From assembly GCA_034509425.1 (NCBI GenBank), contig JAVTVJ010000023.1, forward strand, positions 186,001 through 250,000: DNA of 64,000 nucleotides, in the 5' to 3' direction. Positions within the stretch are counted from its first letter, which is position 1. Each line of letters begins with the position of its first letter. Positions 26,973 through 41,115 of the stretch are shown in pieces. Source of the DNA: Eopsaltria australis (Eukaryota; Chordata; Aves; Passeriformes; Petroicidae). Both the position numbers and the translations under genes were made by a program. Under the pieces are notes generated by a model. The model had not been told where the DNA came from and searched no databases. It was given only the letters and a program-made list of their open reading frames with translations.

Positions 26973-29900
26973 TGGCTGCTCCATGTGCAGCCTGACACAA
27001 CCTGACACACGCGTGGTGCAGTGTGAAGAGCCCGGCAGGAGGGCGTTAGCAGCCACAGGCGCATTTATGGAAGGCAGCAGCAGAAACAGCCCCACTGCCT
27101 GGCTGTTCCCATCACGTGCCTGCAGCTATTGCTGCTCCTTTAATCCACTGACTGACAGGATGAGTTTTTCCTGGACTCGCAGTGTACTGCAGAAATGAGT
27201 GCATTATGCAGAATTGTATTCCTTTTCCTTACCATAATAGTACAAGTGCCACAGGAGCTAAGGAATCATCCCCTGGGCTCATTAGAGTCTAGCAAGGATC
27301 AATACCATGTGTGCTTTAAAAAAATCATCTTAACCATCCAGAGTTGGGTTCATCACCCATCGTTCTAATGGAGTTTTACTATTATTTCTTAATAATACAA
27401 AAAATACATGAAGGATACTCGTGAAGTTAAAAGACGGTATTTATGTTTTCTTGATGTAAGTAAAGTTCATTAGTTAAACTGAATGCATAAAATATATGAT
27501 AACGCAAGGAGTTCTTTGTTGGGTAATGTATAACATCAATTTACTTGCAAATCACTTAAAATAACACAGAGTCTGAAAAATGGCACCCCCATGGAGAATG
27601 TCTGGGAATGTGAACTGATGTGATGCCCGATCTTCACTACAAGGCAGTGGGAATGTTGGAAATATATTTTAATTTCTCCAGCTCTACAGAAACCATAGTG
27701 TCACCTGTATTTTTAAGCTATCCCCCCAAGAACAGGTACAGTACAGTCTAAAAGAAAGAGGAAGTAGAAGGAGCCTTTTGCAAAACAGAACTGGGATCAA
27801 TCCTGACATGATCACTGCCAGGGTGCCTCTGACAATCACAGAGACTTTTTGTGTTGATTTGTGAATTCCTAAGGTGTACCTCTGAGCTAAGGCAAGTGAG
27901 ACGTCTGATGGTGAGTTGTTACAAAGTCACCCTAGAGATCAGTGAAACCTGTTTGACCTCAAATAGGACAACAGCTTATTTAAAAATGCCTCAAGCATGC
28001 TCAGATATGCAACAGTAGCTGCAGGTACTGAAAGCAGGAGATTCTTAGACCAGTAGCACCTGTCTCAGTTCACTGTGGTATTTTATGATAGTGAGTTGGA
28101 TGCAGCATGGCACACGTTTGTACCCAACAGGTCCATCTCTTTCAAAGAATCACATGCCAGCCTAACTCAAGGCTACACTGGCATCATTCATGGCTCATAT
28201 TTTGTCCAGTCTGAGTGGAGGTGAAGCAGGCTGGACACTGACATCCTGCCCGTGCAGAGGAGATACAGACTGGGGACTGACAGCAAGTCCATGCAGCTCA
28301 GCCCTTCTCTCTTCTGCCTGGATTTCTTCTAGGAATATGCAGTGACTTCACTTCCAGTTCCCATTTATTCTTTATGCTTGAGCTGTCAGGAGGCATTGGG
28401 ATGTGGATGCCTGTGAGCAGGGGGTGTGACACCAGGCTCACTGACATGCTGCACAAGGATGCTGTGGGAGCCTTTGGGCGAGTGTTGGTCACACACATCC
28501 ACATTCAGGGAGGAGAAAGCCTTTCTCAATGCCCCATCCTTTGTCCTGTGTCAGTCCTTCCCACCTTGGAGTGGGCAGATGTTCCTGCAGCCCACGGCTG
28601 AATTTCACTGGGATAATGGAGCCTCACAGGGCTTTCATACTGCATGTTTTTAGTAAACCACCCTGCACATCCCCTTCTCCTGTTCTTAGATGTAAAAACA
28701 AAAGTCCTACATGAGTAAATGAACCTGGGCTGTGTACTTGCAGCACCTGCCTTTCCATTTCTGGCCAAGCTGTCCTATATAGCTGTGCTAAAAATGTATT
28801 CCATGCCCAGCTTCCTGAGCTTTGTCTTATTTAACAAGATGGCCATAGACATGCTGAAGTCAGGGATTCTAAGTAAGCCTAATTACTTGGTCCCTGCCTT
28901 TTAGTTCATGTTGTCCCTTCATGACAGGGCACTAAAATACACCTTTTTTTGACACTCTGAACGGTCAGTGTGGAATTACAAGTTTTTATTAATGTTTTTG
29001 GATTGTCAGAAAACCTGTATTTAATTACCACCACTATTAAATTTTACAATTTGGCAAGAACTAGAGAACAGGGATCTAAGGTCTGTGAGTATTTCTGGTT
29101 TCTAATCCAAGTATCTAGTTGCTCATCATACCATTTACTCCTGCAGTGGTATGTCAGACCAAAGTGGGACAATCACAGACCTGAAAATGCAAGACCTATC
29201 TGGAAAATAGCACTAGAAGCACCTGTGCATTTTTACTTCTCTGTCCTGTGGCTTATTTTGGTTAAAGTGCATAATAATCCTAATACTTTATTTTTTGACT
29301 TTACAAGAAAAATCAGCTATCTGTCTTGACCCTCTCCCAAGGCCAATAGTTTGGTACTTGTAGGGGAATATGGCTGGCTTTCACATGGAAGTCCCAAAGC
29401 AATGAGTGTTGCATCTCATTCTTCAGTGTAATTTTCTTCCTATGGCCAGTTCTTAGTGTTTTTCACCCCACTAAGCTTGAACTTTTATCTCACCCATTTC
29501 TCCTCTGTACATGCCATGTCCTCTCTTCAGAATGACTTTTTCCACTCTTCAGTGTTTCCCTATCTATTCTCTGCCCTGTGCCCTGCAAAATCAGTATTTT
29601 TGTGTCGCTGTTTATCCAATGTCCTCTTCACTCCTCCCTCTTCTTCATCTTCATGGCTGTTCTTTTCCAACATTCTTCAGTTCATCAACATCATGCCCAC
29701 AGATTTAATGCTAAAACTGCCCTGCAGTGGCAGGTGGAGCCTCGTGCTCTGGCATGGGCCATGCCCACCACACATACACAAAATGTGGTGTTTGCAAGTG
29801 AGGACACTCAACTTTGGGGTCTCCAAGGAGGGTTTGCTCAAGGGTCAGTGGGGAAACCATAGGGCTGGCAACCAGCTGTGTATCTGGGAGAGAACAGCTC

Positions 29901-32900
29901 CCAGGAGAGCTCCAAGCCTGCAGGGTAACATCCAGGCCCTCACTGTTCATGCATCAGCTTCACCTGGGCCTCTCAAGCTGTGTTCAGGATCAGATCACAG
30001 TCTCCTGGTTATCCTCTGGCTGTGCCATTCTTGAGTTTGTCTGCAGAGTGTTCAAGGAGGGGAAAGGGCACTTACTATTGAAAGCAGGCTCAGTTTGTAT
30101 TAACCAGACTCCTTTCTCTAATCTGCTCCATCAAGTGCATCACCCTCCCCACCAGGCACCCACGCCTGCCAGGAGACAGTTTGGTTGGAGTTCTGCCTGG
30201 ACTGGTGGCACTCCTGCATTTCTTCCTCCCAATAAAAATATTTAACTAGCTTGGTCATAATAACCTTATTCCATGTAAAGTGCTGCTGCCATTCCTTGCA
30301 GTGTCCCTTCAGTCCCTGACCAAGTGCATTACTGGAAGGCAGTGTAAGATCTTTGAGCAATCATGGAAGGGAAAACAGGACTGTGCTATGTGGCCATGTA
30401 ATGTAGGGAGAGATGTGAGAGCCACAGACACATCCCAGACACAGCCTGTCCTCCCTAAGTGAGGAGCACAGCAGCAGGTTAAATCATCAACCCCAAGTGA
30501 AGGACACCTCTGCCTCAAGGATTGTCATGGAGTGCACATTCCTTCCTCCAGAAGGAATTCTGCCTGTCACAGAATAGAACTACTTATCTTCCTGTAGCAA
30601 TAGAAAAGGAGAGGGATGTTACCATGTTATCCACTTGGAGAGAAGATTACCTTTCACCTATTATTTCATTTATATTTATTCTGCCTTCTAATCTTAAGTG
30701 TGTTTGCTGACCTGGACAAATCCCATTTCAGATTTTCCAGCCTGAAATGGATTACCATGTCCAATATCCTCAACACTTAGACTGGAGAGGAAAGGAGGCT
30801 GCTTCTCTGTTTCCATGCTTCCTCTGCCCTCTCTTCCTTTTTACCAGCAGTCTTTTGAAATACCCAGTGACCCCTTTGTATCCCACAGAAGCCTCTGACA
30901 TGTAGAAGCTCATGTTCATGCCCAGTAGCTTTGCCCACCTACCTTCCAGCTTGCTGCACTTTGGCCAAAAAGCCCCACCAGAATATGCTTTTGCAAAGCT
31001 GGGCTCCCCACCAGCTACCTTGCACTTGTGACCATGTTAAGGACTTAAAACAGTGACAGAAACTGGAGTCTCCTGGGAGTTTGCATGAGCATACCAAGCC
31101 CTGAAAAAGACAACACCACCCGAAGAGTGTGGTTTGCACCTAGGATGAAGTAAGGTTAAAGATTGAAGGTGGTCATCCACGCCTAAGTATTGGGAATGAT
31201 GACTTGAGGTTTCCAAAATCCTGGTATCCATGAACAATTTATATCCCCATGGTAAAAAAAGAAAAATAAAACCCACTGTTTCCTCCCTACCTCTCTGTGG
31301 AGGGGTGTCCCTCATGTCTGTTTGCTATATCTTCATCAGGAACAAGAGACTTTTGTGTGAACTTCTCCCTTCCTGAAAGAAACAGCAAAGATTTTTCTGT
31401 TTCTCTGTCTCAGACTTACTTGATACCAATTTATGAAATCATAGCTAAAGACAAAAGCAGTAAAAAGACAACACGGAGGAAATGTATTCAAGAATTGATG
31501 AGAATCAAACAGGATTGCTTGTTTAAAAAGGAAGAAAAAGAATATCAGACTGTCTGCCTATTCAAAAAGGAAAAAAAAAGAAGTCACTATAAAAATACTC
31601 AAGGGGTTTCCCTCTCGTTCTTTAACGAAAAGAAATGTGAAATCAGTGATTCAGTCCCCTGAGAAGTCACTGTTTCTGCCGTGAGGGAGCCCCAAATAAT
31701 TTCCCTGTGAGATTTGGGAGGTGAGAGGGTTTTTTTACCACAAGAGTTTTATTCTCCTGCAAAACAGTGTTAGTCAGAGAAAAAAAAACCCAAGAAGATG
31801 TGATAATTAAATATGGAAAATTTCTGATGAGTGTCTTAAGTGGAAAAAATGTCACATATGCAAGTCTGATTTGGAAAGGGATGCGAGCTGGGTTGTTAGG
31901 ACAGATAAGCCTTTCTGATGAATTACAGTGGCTTAGTGGCACTGTGAAGAAACTGAATACTCCTTGTTCTATTTTCTGGATGAATTAGTTTCTTCCCATC
32001 TGTTCCCAAGGATCAGTGACATTTTCCTAATACAGCCGTGTTTTTTTGACATATGCCTGTAGATACTTGGTGTAGTAGGAGCTTTAACCCCTCACATGGG
32101 TTCTGTCTGTTTCCCTGCTGGCTGCTGCACCCCTGGGCACGTGCCAGCATGGGGTGGGATGAACTGAGCCAGAACACCCCATGGCCATGCTGGGACAGAA
32201 GCAGACAGCACAAAACCATTCTTTTTGTTCTAGTTTTACCAGTTCAGTAAAGGAGATTATCTCTCTTCTGGAGATGTTCATCAGCTTTTGCTTAATGCCT
32301 GTCAAATTAAATCTCTGTTAAATATTTAATGGAATAAGGTAGTTTTACATGAACCTCAGGGTTACAACACACCACGCAAGAGGTAAGCAAATCCCAAAAT
32401 AAAGCTGCCAGATCTGGTTTAAGCCCATCCTTTTCTGTGTTCCTAAAAGGACACAGTCACAATGCTGTAGATTTGGGAAGAACATGTAAACCCCTCCAGT
32501 GTTATGTAGAGGCTGGTATCAGAGATGTAAGAGCACAGTAATGAGGGTATCTCACCTTCTCTCCAGATTCTGCCCCCAAGTCCCCTAGAGAGAAGGTTGC
32601 AGGGGTTGAAACCAGCAGGACTGTGTCCAGTCTGATTCCCTGTTGGAAATGCAGGGGGATCAACCTTTCCTGAGCATATGGAAATGCAGATTTTGGAAAG
32701 GCTTTAACTTACAGCTATGAATGGAGAATTTTTGTGTGTCCCCTGACCCCAGGATGGCCTCCCAGGAAACATGCACTTCACACCCCATGGGACGAAGCCA
32801 AAGGGCTGAGGCTTCTGCTTCTTAGAGAACTGGTTGTGAGGCTTATTTTAACTCAAAGCAATGTATTTTCCCATCTTTTGTTCTCAGACACTGCTGATTG

Positions 32901-33030
32901 GTTTCACAGAAATGTTGATTAAAAAACTGTATCTCATCAAGACAGACATCATCATGAGAAATTTCAGCCCAACTGGCTCATATTTAATAATGTGCATATG
33001 GCGTGCTAGCAGCATAAGGGACAAGCCAAC

Positions 33031-33092
33031 TAATTAGATTAGAATTATTTTATTTAATAATTTATGATTAGTTTTACTAATATTTCTAATAA
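33031..33092. promoter_or_regulatory. TAAT-rich cluster, possible conserved non-coding element
   Basis: A run of homeodomain-type cores (TAATTAG, ATTAG, TAATAA, GATTAG, CTAATA, CTAATAA) lies within about 60 bp about 700 bp upstream of the exon at 33795. The AT richness alone could produce this, so the regulatory reading is speculative. Confidence 0.15.
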
Positions 33093-33769
33093 TGCCACAG
33101 CTAACAAGAATTTTAAAGTGTCCTCAGAAAATCTGATTGAACTTGACTCAGGATGAGAGATTTGCTTAATTTCAAACTCCCAACCTTACACAGTTTGTTT
33201 CTAAATTACAGGACTGCTTGGAGATACACACATATCTGAAAATAAAAATGCAGGTGAATTTATGAGACAGATAAAGGTGAAAAAGAAATCAGGCCTCAGA
33301 AAATCTTCTGGAAATGTGTGGGTGACCTTCCCACAAGCAAAAGTACGATATAAAAGAGTATCAGCTATTGGATATTTTAAGGGGGTCTCTGTGCTGTGGG
33401 TTTCTGCTATACTTAGCTTCTGCACAGGCATGGGAAGCATCTGAGCTAAAATTTGCAGCAATTCAAAATCCTGAAACAATTTGACATCTTAATTTCATAT
33501 GTAACTGTGGAACTTTCATGGTGACTCCATTAGGCTTCAGGAGAAGATAATTGTTCTTTACCAGTTTAGAGGGAGGCACATACTGGGGGATGAAGAAGTG
33601 ATGAACTTTAAAAGTGCCTTTGAGAACTTGGAAAGAGGAGAACAAAACCAGGAAAGGTTTCCTCATTTTTCTTTCCCTAGCCTTGGAGGTTTAGAGAAAC
33701 GTGACTTATCTATAAATAAGGGGAATGTATAAATAAAAAAACAGTCTCCAAACCTGAGCCTAAAACTGA

Positions 33770-33940
<171 letters not shown>

Positions 33941-35639
33941 TGAGAAAAAACATTAAAATGGAATTACCGGTGCCTTAACATTTTCTGTTGATAAATAAGC
34001 TACTACAAGTGAAGGGGAGAGGGGAAGGGAGGTGTGAACCATTTGGGGTTTTTCCTCATCTCTTTTCTGTACGTGTTCAGGCACACAGCATTTCCCAAAG
34101 TGTACGTTCAGCAGTCTGTTGAGGTTCACGTGTCTCCTCCCTTTCAGGCACGGTGGATCATGGGGAGGGAGGTGTGTTGGGCTCCTCCAGTGATTACAGG
34201 AATGCTGTTCTCAGTTTGCCATGTGCAACTAGAGGATGATAAATAGGAGAGACCACCGAAATTTGGAACATGGTTCTGCTAACCAGCTAAAAGATCCTTG
34301 AAAGAAAAAGAATACTGAGTAAGCACCACACACCGATATTAATTACTGTTATTTATTAGGTGCTTTTGATTGCTTTTTGGGCTCGCTTCCCTGATCGTGG
34401 TCACAAGTTGAACAAATTTTACAAATTGTCTGACAAAAATAAAACTTGGCAGCCATTGCAGGTACTGGCAGCACTTAAAGGCCTTTAAAATAGTTTTACA
34501 TGGCTGCTACTGAAAGACAGGCTTGTTTTGGGCTGTGCACAGCCAGCCCTTCACAGAGTAGTTTCCCATGCTGGGAAGGGCTGAGCTGCTGGTTTCCCTG
34601 GAAAAGCCACAGCTGGTCTCCAGACACTGCCACAGGCACCAGGTGAGGGTTTGTTATCCATGTCTGATGCAGCAGCATCCTGAGGCACTGAGCCAAGCCA
34701 GAGTGGAGGGGATGTGCCAGGCAGTGTCCTGACAAAACACTGGCTGGGGTGGGAGGAAGAGCAGCAATGGGGCAGCAGCAGGGCCCACAGCAGACCCACA
34801 TCTTCCAAGTGTTCAGCCAACTGCACTTTGCTCCAGGGGTGTCCCTGGCCCCTGCCCTACTGTTGGAAAACACCTCCATGTTTTAACTTGGATTTAGCCT
34901 TTCACTTTGATGGACATGAGAAAATGCCTTTTAAGAAATCATGCTCAGTTTTTCTCTTTTTGCTGTTTTTTTTTCTCATTTTCACCTTTTTTTCCCCTTC
35001 CTTTTATTAATTTAAGAGGCGCCCTCTCTTGGCTGCTGGAGCAGATCTTGCTGTAAGCAGAGGGGTTGGAGCACCAGCTCTATCCCAGTGGCTGCTGCCC
35101 TGTTCCCTGCTCATAGGACACATTCTCCTGGTCCCTCCACTCTAGCAGGAGGCAAAGCAGGATGAGGAGTGCAGTGCTCAGGCTGCATATAATGATATTT
35201 TTCTCCTGAAAACCAGAAATAACAGGTACAATACCAGTCAGGATTGGAGCCCTAAGCTGTAAAATGAAACATGAGGGACTTGGATGTTTGATACTTTCCT
35301 GCATCTTCCCATCCATCATAGAGAGGGATGAGCTGCTCTTTGAACATCTTGGGTTTGTAAAAAGTAACAAAAATCTGTTAAATATACAAGAGAAACTGCA
35401 TGGCTGATTCCAACTGCTGGCTGAGCACCTCACCTGAAAACTTGCCAAGATTTTAACAGGAAGGGATGCTTTGCTCTGCATCCTGCAGAACAGAACGACC
35501 AAGGAAAGTGAACTGGTGACCTAAATATTCCCTAGTGCTTAGGCACCATAATAAACTGTCTTTGTTCAAGTAGAATTTGCCACCTGTCCATAAAAAGTGA
35601 ATTCAGACTTTCAGATGACATTTTTTCTAATGCCTAAAG

Positions 35640-36507
35640 CAACAGTGAACAGGAAACCTACATTTATAGAGGAATGGGCACTAAGAGAAAGTACACATAA
35701 TTGGAAGCAAAAAAGGTACCATTTCAGAGATTCTTGAATGTGCTGGGAAACAGTCAAGGAAAAATATTTCAGTCTAAAGGACATACAAAGCCTGTGATAA
35801 AACCAAATAAATCAGGAAATAGGGAAGATGTGGGGTCAGCAGTAACAAATAGGTTAAAAACCTGATGCTGCTACAGGATGCTGAAGGAACCAGTGCTGAG
35901 GGCTAGTAGGAGTAAAAAGGAAGGTGTTCTAAATCTTTGGGGATCAAATTTGTAATTTTAATCAGTTATAAAACCACTGTTCATGAGACTAATGAGGTAG
36001 CAAAGTGAAATACAGACCAATTGGGTGGGTGTTTCTCATCTGTATTTGGAAGGGAACAAGGAGGTTTGGTTCTGTATTCTGCTGTGAGGGACCAAAAGTA
36101 GTCACTGTTGGCAGCAAGGAAAGATGAGAAATCTGAAATTATATTCTCAGATGCAGCAAGCCAGCTGTCTTAGACACAGGTGTCTTTAGAGACTTCATTG
36201 AGAAGCTGATTGAACCACTAATGTTGATTTTTAATAACTTTTCAAGTTGAGGATGGATCAGGGCACTGCCAAAGTGTTTCCGTATTTTGAAAAGGTGAAA
36301 AGGAGAATTTCAGTGCAGCAATTAATTTTGCAAAGTACCAGCATCAAGCTAAGTGGTCTCACTTAGCCTCATGTTGGTCCTCTGCAAAATACCAGAGTGG
36401 TTAATTTGGGATTTCATCAACAAATAACTAGATGCTAATAAAATAATGAACATCAATCAATGCACTTTTCTGGAAAATGAGGCTTGTTAAACCACCCTGT
36501 TGTCATA
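35640..36507 (+). mobile_element. Ancient CR1 LINE, 5' portion
   Basis: This diverged DNA reads like reverse-transcriptase-domain CR1 in the + direction ('agaggaatgggcactaagag', 'gtgataaaaccaaataaatc', and further on 'gcaaagtaccagcatcaagc'). The element seems to continue after the nested CR1 at 36508-36605 and end near 37675. No intact frame remains. The assignment relies on the better-preserved 3' end downstream. Confidence 0.45.
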
Positions 36508-36605
36508 AAATCATTTAGGTTTGAAAGGACCTTTAAGGTCCTTGAATCCAGCCATAAACCTGACACTGCCAAGTCCACCAAAGGTGTTGGGAAGCCTGGT
36601 TCTTA
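36508..36605 (-). mobile_element. Younger CR1 3' end nested in the ancient CR1
   Basis: In the + direction it reads 'cataaaatcatttaggtttg', then 'aaaggacctttaaggtcctt' and 'gaatccagccataaacctga'. This is the reverse complement of a CR1 3' terminus. It is less diverged than its surroundings and in the opposite orientation, implying later insertion. Confidence 0.88.
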
Positions 36606-37675
36606 ATTTTGGTTTGTAATACAACATGCCTGGCTGCTAAAGACAACTGTGATGCTGTAATATACTGCAATTTCTCCAAGGTATTTGGCTGGCATTATAT
36701 GGAATTAACAAGGTGCATGGTAGAGAGATTAAATCTGCTTCACTGACAGATCTCAAAATGTAGTTGTTAATGAGAAGATATCATTGAGCAAGGCCACTGG
36801 TAGCAAGCATTTCTTCTTCTTCAGTGCTATTTAATACATCTACCAACAATCCAGGTAATAGAAAATCTCTCCTGATAAAGGCTGCAGCTGGCTTAGCACT
36901 TATTGGGTACAAAATATTACCCAAGGAGCTATTTTAGCAGTTACCTATCTCAGTTCAGCTGTCTCAAGCCAGCAGTGGTATTTTAAATACAAAGTAAGAC
37001 ATGGAGGAAGCACACTCATAGCAGCCCTGCTCCCTTAGAAAGCCAGGCTCTCAGAGGAGGACATAAAGGAGATCACTCAGAGCAGCCCAACATGAGCTTG
37101 CATCACAGTGCTCTGGATTAAAGGTCAGTGCAATATTGGAGATATAAAATGAGCCCTAACACTGTAATGAAAATGAGCTGAAGCTGGGTAGAGCGAGTGC
37201 TGCTGCATCCGGCGCTGGCGAGACCAGTGCAGGTCCTGGGTCCGGCCTCAACATGGGGAAATATCAGCAGAAGTTCAGAGGGAAGCTGCCAAAATGACCC
37301 CAGATTGCAAATCAAACCTTTGACATGAAACTCAAGGAGTTTATCAAAGAAAGGCTGAGAGGTGACTTGATCACTGGGAGCAAATGGAGAAGCTTTCAGT
37401 CTTGCAGACAAGGGTGTAGCAGGTTACAAGGGCTGGAAAGTCAAGTTACACATCTTGGCCTTGAAGTGAAGCACTTTCCCAACAGCAAGGATAATTAAAC
37501 AGAGAAGCAGCAAGGGAGGGGGTGAACTCACCAACACTTGCTGTTTTTAAGAGGAGATTAGATATGTTTCCAGGAGAGATGTTGCCTGGGGAAATGTCCT
37601 TGCCCTGCGTATACACAAGCTCAGATTAACTAAGCACAGAGGTCCCTTCTGACCTTAGCCTGTGAATCTATAAAT
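36606..37675 (+). mobile_element. Ancient CR1 LINE, 3' portion
   Basis: The 3' end is recognisable: 'ttaagaggagattagatatg' , 'gttgcctggggaaatgtcct', then 'agaggtcccttctgacctta' and 'gcctgtgaatctataaattc', matching the amniote-wide older CR1 terminus. A GC-rich segment at 37196-37262 corresponds to the 'tgctgcatcc..tggcgagacc' part of the element, not to an exon. The element is too mutated to encode protein. Confidence 0.65.
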
Positions 37676-38806
37676 TCCTCATTCCACTCATTAGCATGGA
37701 TCACAAAAAACATGGTTTAAAAGCAGAAACATAAACAACTTAAAAATTAACTGCATGCTATTGATCTCCTCTCACCAGGAATCACTCGATACTGAATTTG
37801 CTGGGAAAAATCTTGACCATATCACTTTTATTTTTATCTGCTTTGTTTCTACATGTTAGTGATGAGGGAGCATGATAGCCTTGAGCACAGGGAAAAGAAA
37901 TGTGTGTGACATTCCCTGCCTGTGAAAAATTAAAGGTCTGTTCAAATGGTTTTAATATCAAGTTAAATTACTTTTAATGAAAAATGAAAAATAAATGGTT
38001 CGGGTCTCCAGCTCACAATCAACAGAAGAGCAAATTGAGGATCATTTTCAGATTAAGCCCAGCCTGATGGAAGTCAATAAGAAATTCATGCTGATGTAGA
38101 ATTAACCCTTTGAAAGATGGTGCTAGATGAGAAAAGAGCTGTAATAGGCCTGAAGCATTTTAAAATACACTGAGAGGTTGAACACCTTCCACACAACAGG
38201 TGAGGGAAATACTTGACATTTCCCAAACATCAGGCAAGTCTGAGCTTTTTCCACACACCCCATCGCAGTTTGGCAGCCCCTGTTTATTTGCGGGATCCTG
38301 AGATGGTGGACAGCAGCCAACAGGAATGAAAAACCAGGATGACATGATCACACCTCACTCTGCCAGACACCTCCCTCCAAAAAGACTTGCAGATATCCCT
38401 CCCCTTCAGCCTGGCAAGGCCTCCCTTTGCAGGCAGGAGTTCTCCCTTCCTGCAGTGCCCTTCAAGGGTTTATTTTTCCACAAGTGAAAAGAATACCAAA
38501 TGCGTTCCTGTGCATGATTAAAAATTCCATATTCTGCTTGCTTAGGATGCAGGCAGCGTGCAAACAGGCTTGTGCTACAGAGCCTCCACGGGGCAACGGC
38601 GGCAGCATGGTGGTGCCAGCAATAATTCCAGAGAAGCTAATTTAGTACCAGCAACTCCCAACAGACAGCAGAAAAGCATTTTCTTCCTCCTCCTCTGACT
38701 GTTAACCAGTAAGATTTATTAGATGGTTCTGCTGAATGGAAATCTTTAATAAAACTTTGACTCAGGCTGAACAGCACAGAACCAGGGTCAGTTTGGGGAT
38801 TATTTT

Positions 38807-38832
38807 ACACACACACACACACACACGCACAC
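38807..38832. repeat. (AC)13 microsatellite with one interruption
   Basis: Alternating AC dinucleotides, interrupted by a single G at position 38827 (acacgcac). Confidence 0.92.
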
Positions 38833-39904
38833 CCCACCTCTTCTTTTCAAGTAAGGCCTTATTCTTGAACAGCAAAGCATGGTACCTCCTGTACTGACCT
38901 GCCAGGCATTGCTGACCTACAGCACCAGCTCCAGCCTCCCCAGGCTGGCTCCTTTCTGCCTTGCAAAACTTGTGGTAACTCCAGGCACTAGACAGGAATG
39001 GAGCACAGCTTGTTTTGGATGGAAATTCCCAGGTGCAGCTGTTATGGAGCAGGATTCCTCAATGGCCATGTGCATCCCACACCTACAGACAGGAAGGTTG
39101 GTGTGTTCAGCTGGCAGCATTTGCAGCTGGAGGTGTTTGTAAGTCCAGAAGGGAAAACCAAACCGTTCCACCCTTTCTGGAAGGAGACAGAGGCTTGGGG
39201 CTGTGCTCCATAGGCAGCAGTGAGAACTGCTGCACCAGACTACTGGCAGTAATTTCTGTAGGAGCTGATGACATGAAGGATTGTGGTGGGCATTAAAGCT
39301 TAACTGATACAGACAGAGCACTCAGGCCATTACTGATGTGCTGTGGACTTTGGAGTGAAACACTGCTGGTTTTCAGCAACAAGTAACGATGCCACGTGAT
39401 GGTTTTGGATCATTAGCAAGGGAAAGTGCTCGCAGAGTAGGGGAGAATATAACTGGAGCTTGGCCAAAACACCCACACTAATAATCCCGCTCCAGGAAGG
39501 GGCATGATATCCTCCTAATTGACCATGACTAATCTGGACCCTCATTTATCCATCTCATTGTAAAGATGACACTTGTGGCAGCGCGAGGCGGCCGCCCGAG
39601 CCCGAGCCTTCTCTGACACAACAGCTTGGCTGCTACTCTCACACCAGGGCTGTCAGCACTGCCACCCTGCAGGGGACACCGCCTTGGCTCCCTGCCTGCC
39701 ACCACCCACAGACACAGTGCCAGCAGTGCCTTCTGCTCCAGCACCACAAACCACCCTGCAGGTGTCTCAGAAAGTCCCCTGGTTTAAAAGAAAGCTTAAG
39801 GGGCACTTGCAGCTCTGCCTGGCACTACCCAGAGCCACATCCCACAGGGGCTGGGACCCTGGAGGCTTCCCTGCTCCTAACACCAACTCCATCCAGTTAA
39901 TGAG

Positions 39905-40055
39905 CATCCTGGAATTACAGAATATCCTGAGTTGGAAGGGATGCACAAGGATCATCAAGTCCAAGTCCTGTCCCTGCATGGGACAACCCCAGGAATCCCA
40001 CCAGCATCATTCAGTTCCACCTCCAGTAAAGCCCTCCTGAAATCTTAGGGTAGGA
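39905..40055 (-). mobile_element. CR1 LINE 3' end, antisense
   Basis: In the + direction it reads 'ggaattacagaatatcctga', 'gttggaagggatgcacaagg', 'atcatcaagtccaagtcctg', then 'gggacaaccccaggaatccc', the reverse complement of a CR1 3' terminus found widely in birds. The copy is heavily 5'-truncated. Confidence 0.9.
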
Positions 40056-40599
40056 AGGAAATGCATCCACTAATAAATGCAGGGACTTTTTTTTCTTCTT
40101 TTAAGCAGATCCTGTGTCATCCTAACTGATAATACTCAATAATGTTTATGGAACTACTCCAAATAAATGGGTGTGTGCTTCTGCATGCAGAGCCAGGAAT
40201 GAGGAGGGAGAAGAGCATAGTTTGAGGCCTCAGAAGATACTAAGTTTCAGGCAGTCAAAACAATACACTAATTCAGCCATTTCAAATCTTTTGCAACCCT
40301 GAGAGTTACAAGACAGAATTTTTTAAAATTACTTGTTAACATTTCCTGATGAGGCTTATGTGAGCTTTAGGACTGAGCAGAAAATTTTAAAGCAATAATA
40401 AAATTAACATTTCTTGTAGTCTCACTGCTTGATGATATGTCCAGCATATCATTGGGAGAGAAAAGTGCTGGAGCAAGAGCACCCAGACATTCACCTCTCA
40501 AACATACAGAACAGACAGTGACATCATCCCCTTCCAAATCTTACTGCCCATCAGTAGACTTTCATCTTCTTACTCTACTCAGATCTTGTCAGGCAGCAC

Positions 40600-41115
40600 T
40601 TCTGGTTCCCAAGTTCAAAACAGACACAGACAAACTGGAGAGGGTGTTGGGAAATGGCTATCCTCTCGCCGACAAGAGGGTCCAGAGGAGGGTTGCACTA
40701 GAGAGCTGGCCTGATGAGGGAAGACTGAAAGAGCAGGGTCTTTTCTCCCTGGAGAAGAGACAGCTCAGGGAACCTTCACAGAGTATTCCAGCACTAAAAG
40801 AGCAGCTACAAGGAGGACAGAAGGTCTCTCTTGACAAAGAGCCACGGGGAGAAGACAATGGGGCAACAGGTACAAGCTGCACAAGGAGAGGTTTCATCGT
40901 GATGTAAGAATTTTTTACAGTGAGATCAGTCATTCACTGGAACAACCTCCCCAGGAATGTGGTGGAGTCCCCATCACCAACGGTTTTCAGAATGTGATTG
41001 GACAGGATACAAGATAATCTCATCTGGTGTCCCTTTCCCACAAAAGGTTGGACCAGATGATCTTTCAAGGTCCCTTCCTGCCTGGGTTGTTCTGTGATTT
41101 TTGGTTCAGTGATTC
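40600..41115 (+). mobile_element. CR1 LINE 3' end, sense orientation
   Basis: In the + direction it encodes a decayed ORF2 C-terminus (LADKRVQRRVALESW, then LKEQGLFSLEKRQLRE) up to 40904. It continues with non-coding CR1 3' sequence: 'ggttggaccagatgatcttt', 'caaggtcccttcctgcctgg' and degraded terminal octamers 'gttctgtgat' and 'ggttcagtgatt'. The 5' boundary is uncertain. Frameshifts and stops show that it is dead. Confidence 0.88.

Noticed and set aside
29456..30034. A 192-codon open frame on the + strand, among the longest in the window
   Set aside because: The DNA is pyrimidine-rich, the translation is a low-complexity Ser/Phe/Leu string, no domain is recognisable and there are no splice sites linking it to KLHL29.
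31297..31662. Lysine-rich 121-codon frame on the + strand
   Set aside because: The lysines come from A-rich DNA; no domain and no splice context.
37196..37262. GC-rich segment that could be an exon
   Set aside because: It matches the position and wording of a conserved CR1 segment within the ancient element and has no splice sites.
39573..40040. A 155-codon open frame on the + strand
   Set aside because: It runs into an antisense CR1 end and has no recognisable domain.
40437..40907. A 156-codon open frame resembling a protein
   Set aside because: Its second half is decayed CR1 ORF2 sequence (LKEQGLFSLEKRQLRE), so it belongs to the transposon and not to a host gene.
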